A DNA stretch of 64,000 bases, from the NCBI GenBank assembly GCA_964030785.1, contig OZ034975.1, positions 20,056,142-20,120,141 of the forward strand, read 5' to 3'. Every line of letters begins with the position of its first letter. Position 1 is the stretch's first letter. Shown here piece by piece: positions 45,675-57,659 of this stretch. The position numbers and the translations under genes are program-made. The DNA comes from Siderastrea siderea (taxonomy: Eukaryota; Cnidaria; Anthozoa; Scleractinia; Rhizangiidae). The notes below the pieces were generated by a model. That model did no database searches. It had not been told where the DNA came from and saw only the letters and a list, made by a program, of their open reading frames with translations.

Positions 45675-45790
45675 ATCCCTAGGCATCTATGTTTCGCGCG
45701 CGGTCAATCTATTTTGGGTCGCGTGATACGGCTACGTCACCAAAATGAATTGACCGCGAAGCCCTGGAAGAAAGATGAATAGAAACTAGG
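45675..45790. repeat. Imperfect inverted repeat after the Ig gene
   Basis: CCTAGGCATCTATGTTTCGCG ... CGGTCAAT on the left is partly inverted as ATTGACCGCGAAGCC ... ATAGAAACTAGG on the right. It may be a decayed short element; no flanking duplication was found. Confidence 0.4.
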
Positions 45791-45955
45791 CAAGCTTTAT
45801 ATTTTAACGATTTTGTACGACACTAGCGAGCAAAAAAAAAAGGTATCTCTGCTCTTAGCTGAGAAAAAATAGCACGAGAGCTTGTTCACTTATTTTGTGA
45901 CAATATCTTGTGAAAAAAAAACATCAAACTAACGGAACATTCATAACAATATTCC

Positions 45956-45961
45956 AATAAA
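45956..45961 (+). terminator. Possible poly(A) signal of the Ig gene
   Basis: AATAAA about 400 bases after the stop codon at 45558-45560. No nearer canonical signal was seen, so the assignment is by position only. Confidence 0.35.
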
Positions 45962-45999
45962 GAGTAGCACTGCATTGGTCTTGATAAGAAAGATTTAAC

Positions 46000-47055
46000 A
46001 TACGACGGCAGTGATTTGCCAAAAAACCCTACTAAGCCATGATCATTAAAGGTGGCTATCGCAAAGCATATAGCAGGTACCACGTGACATGTTTATGTGA
46101 GCAACTGTTTGGCCTAATTAGAAAGGCGAATATGTTTCGGATCAGTGGTTCATTTTGCTCGCAGTTCCTTACTTTCGACGTCTGTTTTCAAAAAAAAAAG
46201 TACAGCTTCAACTGAATTGACACTGGGTTGTCTTTTGAGCAAGCCAAAGTTGAGCTCACAAGTAACCCATTTCTCGACTGTGCAAACAAATTTAAAACCA
46301 ACAAATGTACATTAAAAATCAAATGAGTGACGCAGTAAACTAAAGAAGGCTTATTCTGTCGTGTGTCAGTGAATCAAAAATAGTAATTAAGACTTTTAAA
46401 TGCTATTTACGGTTATTTAAGAAAGCGTGCATTTTTTACTTAAGTTTTTCTTTTTTCAATTTTAATTACAGAGATTTTTTAAATAGATTTTCACGTAAAT
46501 ACAAAGTACAACAGACAGCCAGATCGCTCCGTCCTAGGTTATTTATTTTGCTGGTCTCAGTTACTTAAGCTATGCTTTGTAATTATACGCTTATCAGTAG
46601 TTTAACTTTTTTATGTCAAACCAAAGGCAGAGTAAACTTATTTGTTGTGTGTATGTTGAGCGTTTTTGACCATGCACATACCAGGACATGCCAAGAAATC
46701 CCGGATATTAGCCCTGGGCTCATACAACATCGTAAGGGTTTGGGGTTGGCTTGTAAACCGGAGGGGGTCTTATATCCTGGTTTAGGGGTGGATTTCTATA
46801 AGCGGCACAACATAAGATATCTGAATGAGCTGTTAAGGGACAAGTTAAGGCTTTACAAGCAGCCCTATCACCTTAAATCTTAAATTAAAGATAGATCGAT
46901 AATTTCAGACAATATACTGGGAACAAAAACAAATTTCAAGTAAGAAGATTGTAAGAAGCTGCTCTAATCGTCCCTTCTTGTCCCCCGCTATGCTTGAATT
47001 ACAATTTTCTGATTTTCTATTTGAAGTTGTGCCGTGTTCTTTGGGGACGTTTATG
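46000..47055. other. Intergenic DNA, nothing recognised
   Basis: AT-rich spacer. One ORF (46572-46883) was considered but shows no family features. Confidence 0.4.
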
Positions 47056-47812
47056 CAGTAGACCCTCATTATCTCGACCCAGGCTATCTTGAATCCCTAG
47101 CTATCTTGACCCAGGCTATCTTGAATCCTCGCTAACTCGACCCAGGCTATCTTGAATCCTCGCTATCTCGAACCTTCTATTGCCCATCTCAAATCTCCTG
47201 TTATCTTGAACAATATGTGACTCCGTATCCCAAACTTCAGTATACTGAACTTCAGCATTGCTGCCCTATGTTTTAACTCTTTACCATTAGACATTAGAAG
47301 ACAAAACTCTAGAATTTTAATCAGGAAACAGCTTAACGAACATTTTATGTGTTGAACAAATTTTTCATCCTCACCTACTTTATTGAATTTTATAATGAGA
47401 TTTTAGACCTTAAACTAGGCTTTAGGTTTTTAGTTTTTAGATTTTAGCGTTTTAATATTTGGCATTTTTTTAATTAATTAATTAATTAATTAATTAATTT
47501 TTTTGAGGCTTTTATGTTGCAGGACCCCATTAATAACAGTGCTCTTGTACTGAAGGGTTACCCTGTTAAAATATTCGCTTATTATTATTATCATCATCAT
47601 TATTATTATTATTATTAATATTACATACCGACTGAATGATAACAAAGTTGCAGAAACTGACTTGTATGACAAAAAGGTGTCTTTTTTCGTCAGAAAAGAC
47701 ATTTCTTCAGTGATTATGTTAGCCGTCAAAAAAAGTGGGAAATTTGACGCCACATGCACTATCCCAAAAAATGTCCGTTTTCCTTGAAAGTTTGAGATAG
47801 CGGGTTCTACTG
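47056..47812. mobile_element. pogo/Tigger-like MITE (0.76 kb) with internal tandem repeats
   Basis: Left end CAGTAGACCCTCATTATCTCG; right end, inverted, CAGTAGAACCCGCTATCTCA. CAGT-type ends and a ...TATCTCGA core are typical of pogo-group elements. TATCTTGAATCC(T)CGCTAACTCGACCCAGG-type units repeat three or four times at 47080-47190. Simple repeats (TTAA)n at about 47470-47500 and (TTA)n at 47577-47622 lie inside. The expected TA duplication is not clear. Confidence 0.55.
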
Positions 47813-50066
47813 TGGTTAGAAAATAAGAGGAAGTGTAAGCAGGGGAGGGGAGGGATTGCACGGTCGGTTGTAGCTGTGTTAGAGCACTTGGCTGACAGAA
47901 AAGTCCCCGCTAACAGAGACCAACCCAGGACCGTCATAATTGCCTTTGAACTTGAAAATGACATCAGGAACATCGAAAGGTCATTCAACAAAATTTGTTA
48001 TCGTTATTTTTTTTTAACTACCAAGTGAATGTGTTTTTTTGTGGGGGGGTGGGGGAGGGGGTGAACGAAAAGAAATGCTTGTAACTGCTATACGAGTTGA
48101 TGTTGTTACCAATATTAGACGTACATTAAAATGACCTATACCATTGAAAAATGACTACAGATAGTGAGGTTCAAGTAATGCATCTCCAGTCACACTTAGT
48201 CTATTCACATTGCCTGGTTGTCTTTTTTTTAATGTTAAAGGAACATACGGAAAACGCTTTCCAATTGACCGAAATAAAAAAAAGAGAACGTGAAGGTCTG
48301 ATTGAAAAAAATTTTCCTGTGAAAATGTTAAGAATGTCTGACAACTGTCGCGTTGCCGAATGCCACCCAGAACCTCCTCAAAAGGAAATACTACAAGGAA
48401 AGCATATGAACCAAAAGAGGGAAGTAAGTAAAGTAAGTAAGAAACTTTATTTACGTGTCAAACCATGTAGCTTGGAATAATCCCATACTAAGTTGGGGAC
48501 ACAAAATAACAATATACTAAAATTAAGATAGAAAAAAAATCGAATAGTACTATTTAAAAAAAACTAATACTTATCTAATAAACTACCTTTCGACAGGAAC
48601 GTCTCGAAAATTTTGGTACAATTTTTGCAGTGTCCCCTTATCCAGAAATTCCAGAAAGATCGACATTTTCTGTCTCGATTTACCTTGGAAAAGTTTTCGG
48701 TATTCGATATCGGCTTCTTTTAGTCGAATCAGTGGATACTGCAGCAGAATTCCAAAGCGAAACATCGAAAGAGTGGACTACCCGGTGATATACGACCCCT
48801 ACAAAGGCACGATCTTCCAGGAAAATTTGACATGTTTAAAAGACATTCCCACACTTGCACTGTTATTTATTGTTAAAGTTGGCATTCGGGCTTCGAAGTT
48901 TGCGGCTAATTTCTCTTTCGCCAAAAAAAAAAACGATTACTGGGAAGTAGAGTCTTTTTTTGTTCGCAAGTCAATCGCCATTTTTTCAACATAAAAGAAA
49001 CCGAAATCAACTGTATGAAATTAACTGTATTTGTATCATTTGTCAGCTTTTTATGTAAAATAGGAGACAACTTAAAAAAAATAAAATGAACAGATTGAGC
49101 ATTGCTTTACTTATTTATTTATTTTATTGATTAATGCTTTATATATTGCAGCCGATACTTTAATATTTCGGTCGTTGATTTCTCGCATTGTCCATTAATC
49201 TAAGGGTCGTGCACCAAGTCTCAGTTTCTGTTCTCTATTTGTATTTCAGGAAGCCTCTGAAGCGAAACAGCGATAGCCAGATCTTGATATTTGTTGAGCT
49301 GATTGTTGGTCTGAAACGACAATATTCTTTCACTTTATGATGCCTTCTTGTGGTCATATTGCTTATGAACTCTTACAGTCTCTGTCTTTGCTCACACAGC
49401 AACAAAAAAAAAAAGCACGGAAAAACCCAAACGTATTGACGAATTGTAAATAGAAGAAAAACCAATTAAACCCTACTGACCGGCAACAAAATTCACCTGT
49501 CACAGTCTGATCCAAAAACTATTTTGCCTAACAATTAGTTACATTTCGGAGAGACTGTTTGAAGGACTGATAATGGACAACCCTTCAACTGTACTTTGTA
49601 GTCAGGAAAATTCATACATTGATTCCAGCATTATGTTCCTGACTGACCACGTTTTGGACAAAATTGTGTCAGGTTTCAGTGGAGTATATTTGCATAATTT
49701 TGACGACCTTTATTCATCACTTGCGGTGATAATTAACAGTGAAGAGTCTATCGCTTCCAAAATACACTGTGTTGTTTTGCACTGTGGGAAGCGTTAAAAA
49801 ACTGTAAATAATTTAACAAAAAAGCCTGAAAACAATACCCGTTTCCGTTGTTATTAAGGTGACCATAATATTATATTTTTCCGGAAACACTGAATTTTGG
49901 AGCAATGTTATCGTACGTATTTATGTGTAAGGGCCGAACAGGCAGCAACGTTTAGACGCCAAAGTTTACGTTGGCCTAACCCAAACAACACGAAGGTTCA
50001 ACTATGAAACGTGAATTAGCAAACCTATAAATCAACCGATGTAGAAAGCAAGTGGAATCGAGAAAA
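47813..50066. other. Spacer with a LINE-like tail fragment
   Basis: Apart from 48425-48560, no feature is supported. A 74-codon ORF at 49573-49797 precedes the coiled-coil gene but has no recognisable domain or splice link. Confidence 0.45.
48425..48560 (-). repeat. Probable LINE/SINE 3' end with (TTAC)n tail
   Basis: On the minus strand the sequence ends GACACGTAAATAAAGTTTCT and then TTAC/TTACT units, the usual form of a non-LTR element tail. Sequence further in has no recognisable coding part. Confidence 0.45.
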
Positions 50067-52196
50067 ATGTATGCAATGGAGGTGTGCCCGCTCGCTACTC
50101 ACAACAACGCGCTGAGTTGTAAAGATATAACTGGGGTGACAGAGGTTCTGCGCTCATCATTAGCTGATCCGGAGCATATTGTACGTCATGCGCGGGGCTT
50201 TGCCGAGAAGTTTAGTCACATAAGCAATGCTGCAATCAATGATTTTATCTCCAAGATTGTTTGTCAAAGCAATGAACGTAGTGTTGAACTCTCGGTGTCG
50301 TCGCAAATTAATACAAGAACAGAACCATCAATAGCAGAACAAGATAACGATGATAATTGTGCTTGTCAAGAAGGCGATGGAAGCTTCAAGAAAAGCGGTT
50401 TTTTCTGCAGGGACAAACTTTGTACACATTGGCTGGATTTTATTATTGTGTTGATGGCCGCCGCGGGAGTAGCGGATCATGGAAAAACAGGCGGGGAATC
50501 TGAGGACAAATACGTTCCCGCAGAGCATGACGAACCAAAAGAAAAAACAGCGAGCTACTTCAAAGCGTTTTCGTTGAGAATATGGAGAAAAGGGATGAAG
50601 AGCGCTGGACTGTTTAAAGATAGAACGGCTGCACCGGTGGAGTTTGAAGACAATGATTCAAGTAGCAAAAGTAATATTGTTAGCACTTGTGAAAGCAAAG
50701 AGAAGGAAAACAAAGCGGAAATTAAAATGAAAGAAATACAGAAGACCACGCAAGATTACTCGGTGAAATGCACGAAAACAATCATCAGCGATGCTTTGGC
50801 AGAGAGATCATCGAGTGGTTTGAATGCGCCTCCGGGGGACGCTACTGGACACGAACGAGCCAATCAGATTACTACAGACACGACACCGGTAACGCAACAA
50901 CAGAGGCCTCCGCAGAGAAGGAAACTTCCAAACCTGAAAGATGGTTTGTTAAGGCCTTATCTAGCTGATGAAAGACCTGGTTGGACAGGAGGGCATTACA
51001 CAACATTGGTCAACGAAGTACAACGTGAAAAAGAAGAACTCAGGAAAGAAGCACATGCTCTCAAGTCTCAAATAGAAATGCTAATTAAGGAGAACAGAAA
51101 CGTCGAAGCTTCTTTAGCGAAAGAACAAACAGAAAAACACGATATGACTCAGAAATGTGACGAACTTGAGGCGCAATTAGATGAGCACGAGCAAATTAGT
51201 AGACAACAAAAGTTCATGCTAAAATCTCGATTGGAAAGACTTCAACATGCCAAGCTGGCAGCTGATCAAGGTTGCTTGCACTTAAGCCTCAGGCTGGAGC
51301 GTCTTGCGGTGTACGAACAGCAAGCTACACTGATTTGCCAGCGGATGACAGACACCATCAAAAGAGAGCTGGAAGAAACGCATAGTTTGTTTGGTGTAGC
51401 GGGGGGGAAATGTTCCGATAGCATGGAACATCTTACATGGGATAACTACCCGGTGGAAAGCGATGGATTAGCATTGTACGAAGCACACTACAAACTTGAT
51501 AATTACCTTGTGGAGCTAATTAAAAGATATCGAGCTCTCATACAACTGCTCACTGAGAACGGAGATGAAGACGAGAAACTGCGGGGCGACCACGAGTCAC
51601 TAGGTTGCCTTCTTGCCACGATAGAAGAGGGACAAGATGTTGCAGAGTCTTGTTACCAAACAGAGGATGATCATCAGAAACATAGCAAGTTTAACAAACC
51701 GTGTGCCGTTAAACCGCATCATGCGGTGTCCGATCATGATTCGAGAGGCCATGAAATATTAAATATTAAGAACACATTCACGGTGGAACAACTCCAAGGC
51801 AGAGGAACGTCTTCGAAGTATAAAAAGAAATCAGACAAAAGAACCAGGAAGAGTGCTGGCAAGCACTGTGCATGTCAGGGACAAGAAGGCGATAAGCTTA
51901 AAAAAGAAGAAACGAAGTCTCTGAGGGATTTACCCTCAAGTAGTAGTTCGTTGGCCTCAGAGGTTAAGCAATACCCAAGACGATCCAGCTCACTTAATAC
52001 AATAGACTCTGATCGAGGTCAGAGGTCATGTAGCTCAATTGTTGCGTTAGTGAGATTTGGTCAGCGGTCAGGCGACATGGCGGCAGGCGTGGAGTACTCT
52101 GCATGCAGGAGAAACAAGCAGCAAAACAAGAGGGTACAAAAATCCATGTCCACCTGCGGGAGTCGCTCAAGGATGTCACATGTTCATTACGTCTAA
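50067..52196 (+). CDS. Uncharacterised 709-residue coiled-coil protein (single exon)
   Basis: The first ATG of a long frame is at 50067 (a second at 50076). No family was recognised. Residues 1-95 look folded and helical (TGVTEVLRSSLADPEHIV...). Residues 110-300 are polar and probably disordered. About 313-435 is a strong coiled coil (VNEVQREKEELRKEAHALKS ... KCDELEAQLDEHEQISRQQ), running into a helical segment to about 510. The C-terminal 170 residues are basic and Ser-rich. A short motif appears twice: CACQEGDGSFKK (about residue 98) and CACQGQEGDKLKKEE (about 602). AATAAA at 52310-52315 follows the stop by about 115 bases. One long exon with its own poly(A) signal suggests an intronless gene or old retrocopy. 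No signal peptide or clear membrane helix. A scaffold or cytoskeletal role is only a guess. Confidence 0.7.
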   Translation: MYAMEVCPLATHNNALSCKDITGVTEVLRSSLADPEHIVRHARGFAEKFSHISNAAINDFISKIVCQSNERSVELSVSSQINTRTEPSIAEQDNDDNCACQEGDGSFKKSGFFCRDKLCTHWLDFIIVLMAAAGVADHGKTGGESEDKYVPAEHDEPKEKTASYFKAFSLRIWRKGMKSAGLFKDRTAAPVEFEDNDSSSKSNIVSTCESKEKENKAEIKMKEIQKTTQDYSVKCTKTIISDALAERSSSGLNAPPGDATGHERANQITTDTTPVTQQQRPPQRRKLPNLKDGLLRPYLADERPGWTGGHYTTLVNEVQREKEELRKEAHALKSQIEMLIKENRNVEASLAKEQTEKHDMTQKCDELEAQLDEHEQISRQQKFMLKSRLERLQHAKLAADQGCLHLSLRLERLAVYEQQATLICQRMTDTIKRELEETHSLFGVAGGKCSDSMEHLTWDNYPVESDGLALYEAHYKLDNYLVELIKRYRALIQLLTENGDEDEKLRGDHESLGCLLATIEEGQDVAESCYQTEDDHQKHSKFNKPCAVKPHHAVSDHDSRGHEILNIKNTFTVEQLQGRGTSSKYKKKSDKRTRKSAGKHCACQGQEGDKLKKEETKSLRDLPSSSSSLASEVKQYPRRSSSLNTIDSDRGQRSCSSIVALVRFGQRSGDMAAGVEYSACRRNKQQNKRVQKSMSTCGSRSRMSHVHYV

Positions 52197-52309
52197 AGCT
52201 CTCTACTCGACTGCACACTGAAAGACGACGAATCAGGCTTGAGGTCTTTCAAGTAAGAAAGATCAGGCCTTGTTTCCATGTACCCGAAAGACTGCCTTTT
52301 GAAAGAAGA

Positions 52310-52315
52310 AATAAA
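52310..52315 (+). terminator. Poly(A) signal of the coiled-coil gene
   Basis: AATAAA lies about 115 bases beyond the stop at 52194-52196, at a normal distance for a short 3' UTR. Confidence 0.55.
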
Positions 52316-52681
52316 CTGCATGAAGTCATATAGTGTCTGGTTGGTTCGTTGCAGAGGCAAACCCAGACTTTGCTAACCATCTTTAAAGCCTCACCAGTAA
52401 ACATATCAACACAAATTCTGACGTACAGAACATCGAATACTAAATTTGTCATGATGTTCAAACAACTTCTCCTAACCACTTTTATAAGAAATATGTAGAA
52501 CCAGTGAGTAGAACGTGTATGCTGAACTTTGGGATTTAACTGCTCTTGGAAAAGGAGAACGCTAGTCCGCCTGAAGCAAAAGAATTCATTTAACTTTCTT
52601 TGAACAGTGAAAAAGGGAAGGGTTGAGGGGAGAGGAGGGGGGACTGGTTCCAAATTTGTTAGCCTTTATGAAAAAAAACAA

Positions 52682-52716
<35 letters not shown>

Positions 52717-53916
52717 TTTCGGCTTTAGGAGCACTTAAACAGTCTCAGTGCTCTTACAATTATGCAGATAAAAGAAATCTAACTAATACTAGTAGTAATC
52801 AAAAAATTAAGAGAGTGCGTTCGACTGGTTGCATTCTATCAGACAGCCAACACTTTCGGTTCCCAAGTTGTCACCAAGGAGACGAAAACCTTTGAGTCCT
52901 TTGGTTTCCCCCAAATGAAAGCATGGGTCTGAGGCAGGGTTCTTTGGAAAACAAGCTTGGGTTTACACATTGTTTTGACTGAGAATTGCTGTGAAATGAT
53001 TTGACCAGGATGTTTCATTCAGGTGAACAACAAGTGCCCAACCCAGCTATTATCACTTGGTTAGCCAGCACAAAAGCTCCCAAGACATGTACTAACAAAG
53101 GGCCTGAAACTAAATTTCCAGAAATCTTTGATGAGCTATTTGGAAGAGCTAATTCACATGACAAAGTTTCTATGACAAATGAAACTGACACGCCAATTAA
53201 ATTAGCAAAGACATTTGTAACCTAAAAACAATTGACAAAATTTTCTCATCTACACGAGCAAATATTAAGGTTTGCCGTAGAACATTTGCTGGTGTGCATT
53301 GGGCTTTGGGCTCTACAACGTCACAGGCAGGCATCTCAATATACAAAATAACTTGAATTGTCCTGTAACTTGTTGCTTCTAATCAGTTTTTGTTTCCTTA
53401 TGTACCTTGTTAATTAATTAATTTGGGCCCACAGTAATTGGTTCTTACTGTTGTGGTGTCCCTGCCTGGTTTTGTAATTGTCTTCAATGTTTTTTATATA
53501 CGTAACTCCCAGGCGAAGCAAAATAAATAAATAAATAAAATAAATAAATAACTGGACTCAATTCAACTATAAACCCTTTGGTGGTTTGTGTACGACTTAA
53601 CAGCAACGAATTTGCCTTAAAAATGACCATCAAGGTAAGCAGATTAACAGGAAAATTTCAACCACTGCATAACAATGAGTAATTAGTATCAAGGAGCATT
53701 TTGATGTCTCTGCTGACAAATTTACCCGCTTATGTTAAAATTTCTCGTGTCAAAAATAACAGAGGCTAGGCTGTTACGTGTCTCGACAAATGTCCTCACA
53801 GAAGTGTCCACTTTAATTTCATCCTGCATTTACAGTAATACTTAGCCTTCCTATCAGTCTTTGGTCTATCGTGATGACTTACAACAACATGACCAGTTTC
53901 TGGCTCTGAAAGTCAG
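52316..53916. other. Intergenic DNA with simple repeats
   Basis: Contains (AAT)n at about 52686-52716 and (AAAT)n at about 53518-53550. No supported gene. Confidence 0.5.
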
Positions 53917-54265
53917 CAGAAATCACTCTTTAAATTCGGCAACAAGGAATAGCAAAAAGGCCGTACGAACAATCCATGTTTTCTCGAACGTTGTATATCC
54001 TACCTCCGCCGCTTGTGTTTGCAAGTGGGCTTCAAACTGTGTCTAGCCGAAAAACTTGAAAATTTTCCCGGAAGAGTCTTGCGAAAAGTCTTGTGAAAGC
54101 CTTTGCTGTCTTCGGCAGAAATCATTCTCCAAATTCTTCAAGAGTCCGTACGAATAATCGATGTTTTCTCGACCGCTTTACATCCTAGGTACACTGCTTT
54201 TGTTTGCGAGTGGACTTCAAACTGTGCCTTGTCGACAAACTCGAAAACTTTCCCAAAAAACTCGA
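53917..54265. repeat. Diverged tandem duplication, period about 196 bp
   Basis: CAGAAATCACTCTTTAAATTC near 53919 recurs as CAGAAATCATTCTCCAAATTC near 54115, followed in both by GT(A)CGAA(C/T)AATC(C/G)ATGTTTTCTCGA and CTTCAAACTGTG. Substitutions throughout mark it as old. Confidence 0.7.
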
Positions 54266-54537
54266 ACAAAAAATAACAAAATGCCCTTAAAACCACGATC
54301 AGTATTCGCGTGCACCAATCACATTGTGTTTACACGCCAAATTGACCGTTTGGGGCCTAGGTGTCATGAAAGCGAGGCCAAAGTCTATACCAGTTCCCGG
54401 CCGAGCGAAGACCCCTGCAAAACTCTTCGGGGGGGCGAATTGGAGTCGACGACCCATCACAAAGAAACAAGAAATTCTGAAGAATTTACAGGCGGCGCAT
54501 AGTCTCTCACCCCCCCCTCCCCCTCCCCTTCTCTTAA

Positions 54538-56791
54538 AGTGCCACTGAGACGAAAATTCGTAGGTTTATTTCGGCCAAAATCTGTCGCAGAATATCGCGT
54601 TGTGTCTATATTTACCCAGAAAAGTGAACAAGAAATCGTCCATCCTAATATTTTTTAGCTCTAAAGTTGCGTAAAATGTGTCCGCCATTACTGAAAACGT
54701 GTTCCTGGGTGATTGCGCAATTTAATAGCTTGTGACGTCAGAGGCTCACCTCAGTCGTGTTTCCTTGTGTTTTGACTCAAGATGCCTACCGTCGACTGCG
54801 AAACCTCTGAGGAGTATTTCTACGATTCGGAACAGTCTTTAGCTTCCGAAGCATCAGAGGATTCATTTAATTAATTCGGCAAATGAAGAATTTTTCTTAC
54901 CTTACGATGTAAGAACTGATGTCAGGAGATTTCAGCTTGTAAGCTTGTAAACAAAATGTTCAAAGTTGTTTTTCTCGCCTTATTGGCGGGAGTTCAAAAT
55001 ATGCGCGAAATAATGCTTATACAGTGATTACAGTTCAGGCACAAGTTGCTCAAAGAGCGGATAACTCTTATCCAACGGATAAATGGCTGTCCAGCTATTC
55101 GAATTGATGTTTTAAGCATTGGAAATTTAGGCGAAACACCTATAAAAACTCTAGAATTTGATGCTCGCGAATTATCTAGCATCGGTCGATCGATTTTATT
55201 GTTCGCTTCGTTGAAGAAATAAAAGAAGCTACATTTTGTTTGCCGTTGTTTATATTCATTATATATTGTAAAGCATTGAGATTTTTGGCCATTCTTAGCA
55301 TAGTATGGGAAACTTTCTTGAAGAGCCGTAATGCTGTAGTCATCTGGCAGTCAGCTGATGAAGCTTATCGTGTCCATCATAGTACAGTGGTCACTTCATG
55401 CATTGAAACACAAGTGCTTGGCGTTTCTAAATAATTTGAACAGTTTTTGTAGAATTCTTAACTTGAGCTGAAAAGGTGAAATAAACCAAGCCCTTTTTTT
55501 AAGAACTGGAGGCCTTGTGTGACCGGAATCTAAATATTTGTAGTGCAAATCAAAGCCACAAGGAAAATTTTCTACTGCTCAACAACAACATGCGGGCCGC
55601 CAAGGAAACGAAGTTTTCACTTGCTTTATTCATTGCGTGAAAAATAATAACTTGATATCTAATCATTTTTCTTGGTAGTTCATTTACTAAGATTGCTATG
55701 ATAGTTAAAAGAAATAACATTGTAAAACCCTTAGACAAATAGTGGTATTTTTCCCAACTTAAATTTCCACGCAAGACGAGCCGACCTATCGAAGCCTTAT
55801 ATATTTCGAACAGTAATGTCAATCGACTCTTCAGCGACAGGGAATAAGGAGAAAAGTTTCTTGACATTCAGGACGGTATGCTATAAAAAAACCTGTCCAT
55901 GCTTCTAACCGATTACTGCTTTGAAATTAACACACGAGGAATTAAAAAGAAAAAAAGCTAAGCAATACAAACTATTGGCTTTATCGCGGCGGTCCTGCAG
56001 TCGCCCAGGATGCATTTTATGAGGACTACGTCGAAGATCTTCGCGCTAGCAGACGGTAGAACTGAAAGGGTTTTCCACAAGCAAAATAAATATTAAAATA
56101 CGTTAAAAGAAAATAAGTTTTGCACAATGGTGGATGCGTTGAAAAAGAAACAAACTAACACTTCAACTGCGTTAAGATTAGGTACCTTTCGTCTCTTTTT
56201 TTCCGGATCTTTCTTTCCATATAGTTGGAATGGACAATGGAATAATCGACCTCAGGGATCCTTCGACATGAGTAGCCCTCTGGAAACACTCGTCCGTGAA
56301 GTGATCAGAACAGAAATACCTCTAGGGTTGAAATTTGCACTGTGTGTGAGTACGAACATTATGCATTTTTCCATTGCGGGTCCGCTCGCAAGGCTTTGAT
56401 GAAGCGAAATACCAGCTCGGTGGTTGGATTTATTGTTGTAGCATTGTACAACACAAGTAATACCCTTCATAACTGCTGCAGCAACGAACATTTCAAGGCC
56501 GTACAGCAAACAGTTGGCACGAAATCTTCCCTCGACAACAGTTAAACTTCCCGCGGAATGAAGCCTGACTAGGTTTGAGGTGAGCCTCTAACGTCACTTC
56601 CGCTAATTCGCAAGCCAGCTTCCGGAACAAGGGCCTGTAATGGCGGCCATAAAATCTCGACAAAAACCGTCTGAAAAAAGCGACTTCCAGTCGTCGTAAT
56701 GAGTTGAAAATTGGCATGGTGACTAACGACCACAGACTATTTTCGAAAATGTAAAAATATGGAATGCCAAAATTCTGGTCCCAGTGGCACT
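54538..56791. mobile_element. DNA element with AGTGCCACTG termini and TTAA duplication (2.25 kb)
   Basis: TTAA lies on both sides (54534-54537, 56792-56795). Termini AGTGCCACTG(A/G)GAC are inverted, and a second block (GTGACGTCAGAGGCTCACCTCA versus TGAGGTGAGCCTCTAACGTCA) is inverted about 200 bp inside each end. TTAA duplication points to piggyBac or Kolobok types. The interior has only short ORFs, one beginning MPTVDCETSEEYFYDSEQSL at 54781, so it is probably a deletion derivative. Confidence 0.75.
54781..54873 (+). pseudogene. Short acidic ORF inside the TTAA element
   Basis: ATG at 54781 opens 30 codons rich in Ser, Glu and Asp (PTVDCETSEEYFYDSEQSLA) and then stops. Acidic N-terminal leaders like this begin many transposon proteins, so it may be the stub of a lost transposase. 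This is inference only. Confidence 0.3.
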
Positions 56792-56795
56792 TTAA

Positions 56796-57655
56796 GGAAA
56801 AAAGGTTTTAAACCTTATAACTTTAGTAGTTTGTGGTTTCCAGTGACCTGTTATGGACAATTTGCACTTTTGGTATGGAAGGAATTAAGTGTATGTATGC
56901 AACTTGAGAACGTTGTTTGTTTGTAACCAGTGACCTCTGTACGACTCTTTCTCCAGGAGAAAACTTGTGGCTTTACCTGGAGAAATAAATCGTTTAAGTA
57001 CAGCCCTTAGGCATTCACGACAAATGTTTCAGTCTTCAGGCAAGGGCTCCATTCGGATCCTAACGGCACGAGTGCAGGCTAATTGCAATCTTTTTTTAAA
57101 CAACGATGCAGGCCATTTTAATTTACTTCATGATAACAATAAGGCCATTGTTCGAATGCCGACCAGTGATTCTAATGTATTTTGTCAACACTACCCTGAG
57201 AAATAAACATTTCAACGCTTACCTTTACTTAACCTTTTCTAAGGAAAAAAGGTTTTGCACTTCCGGTATGTTAGGAATTAAATGTATGTGTGCAACTTGA
57301 GAACGTTGTTTGTTTGTAGCCAGTGACGTCTCTGTACGACTCTTTCTCCAGGAGAAAACCTGTGGCTTTACCTGGAGAAATAAATCGTTCTTAAACCAGG
57401 ATATTGTTTTAAAGAACGGCCCTTAGGCATTCACGACAAATGTTCAGTTTCAGCCTGCAGGCAAGGGCTCCATTCGGATCCTAACGACACGAGTGCAGGC
57501 TAATTGCAATCTATTTTTAAACAACGATGCAGGTCCATTTTAATTTACTTTATGATAACCACAAGGCCATTGTTCGAATGCCGACCAGTGATTCTAATGT
57601 ATTTTGTCAATACTACTCTGAGAAATAAACATTTCAACGCTTACCTTTACTTAAC
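56796..57655. repeat. Tandem duplication of about 430 bp
   Basis: AAGGAAAAAAGGTTTT begins copies at about 56795 and 57241. Both continue through AACTTGAGAACGTTGTTTGT, TCTTTCTCCAGGAGAAAAC and AATGCCGACCAGTGATTCTA. The copies differ by small indels (the first has extra bases after GGTTTT, the second an insertion after ATCGTT) and some substitutions. Confidence 0.8.
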
Positions 57656-57659
57656 TTCA

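Noticed and set aside
46572..46883. 103-codon frame
   Set aside because: No recognisable family; lies in repeat-like DNA.
49573..49797. 74-codon frame upstream of the coiled-coil gene
   Set aside because: Composition is protein-like, but there is no homology, no splice link to 50067 and no poly(A) signal; transcript data would be decisive.
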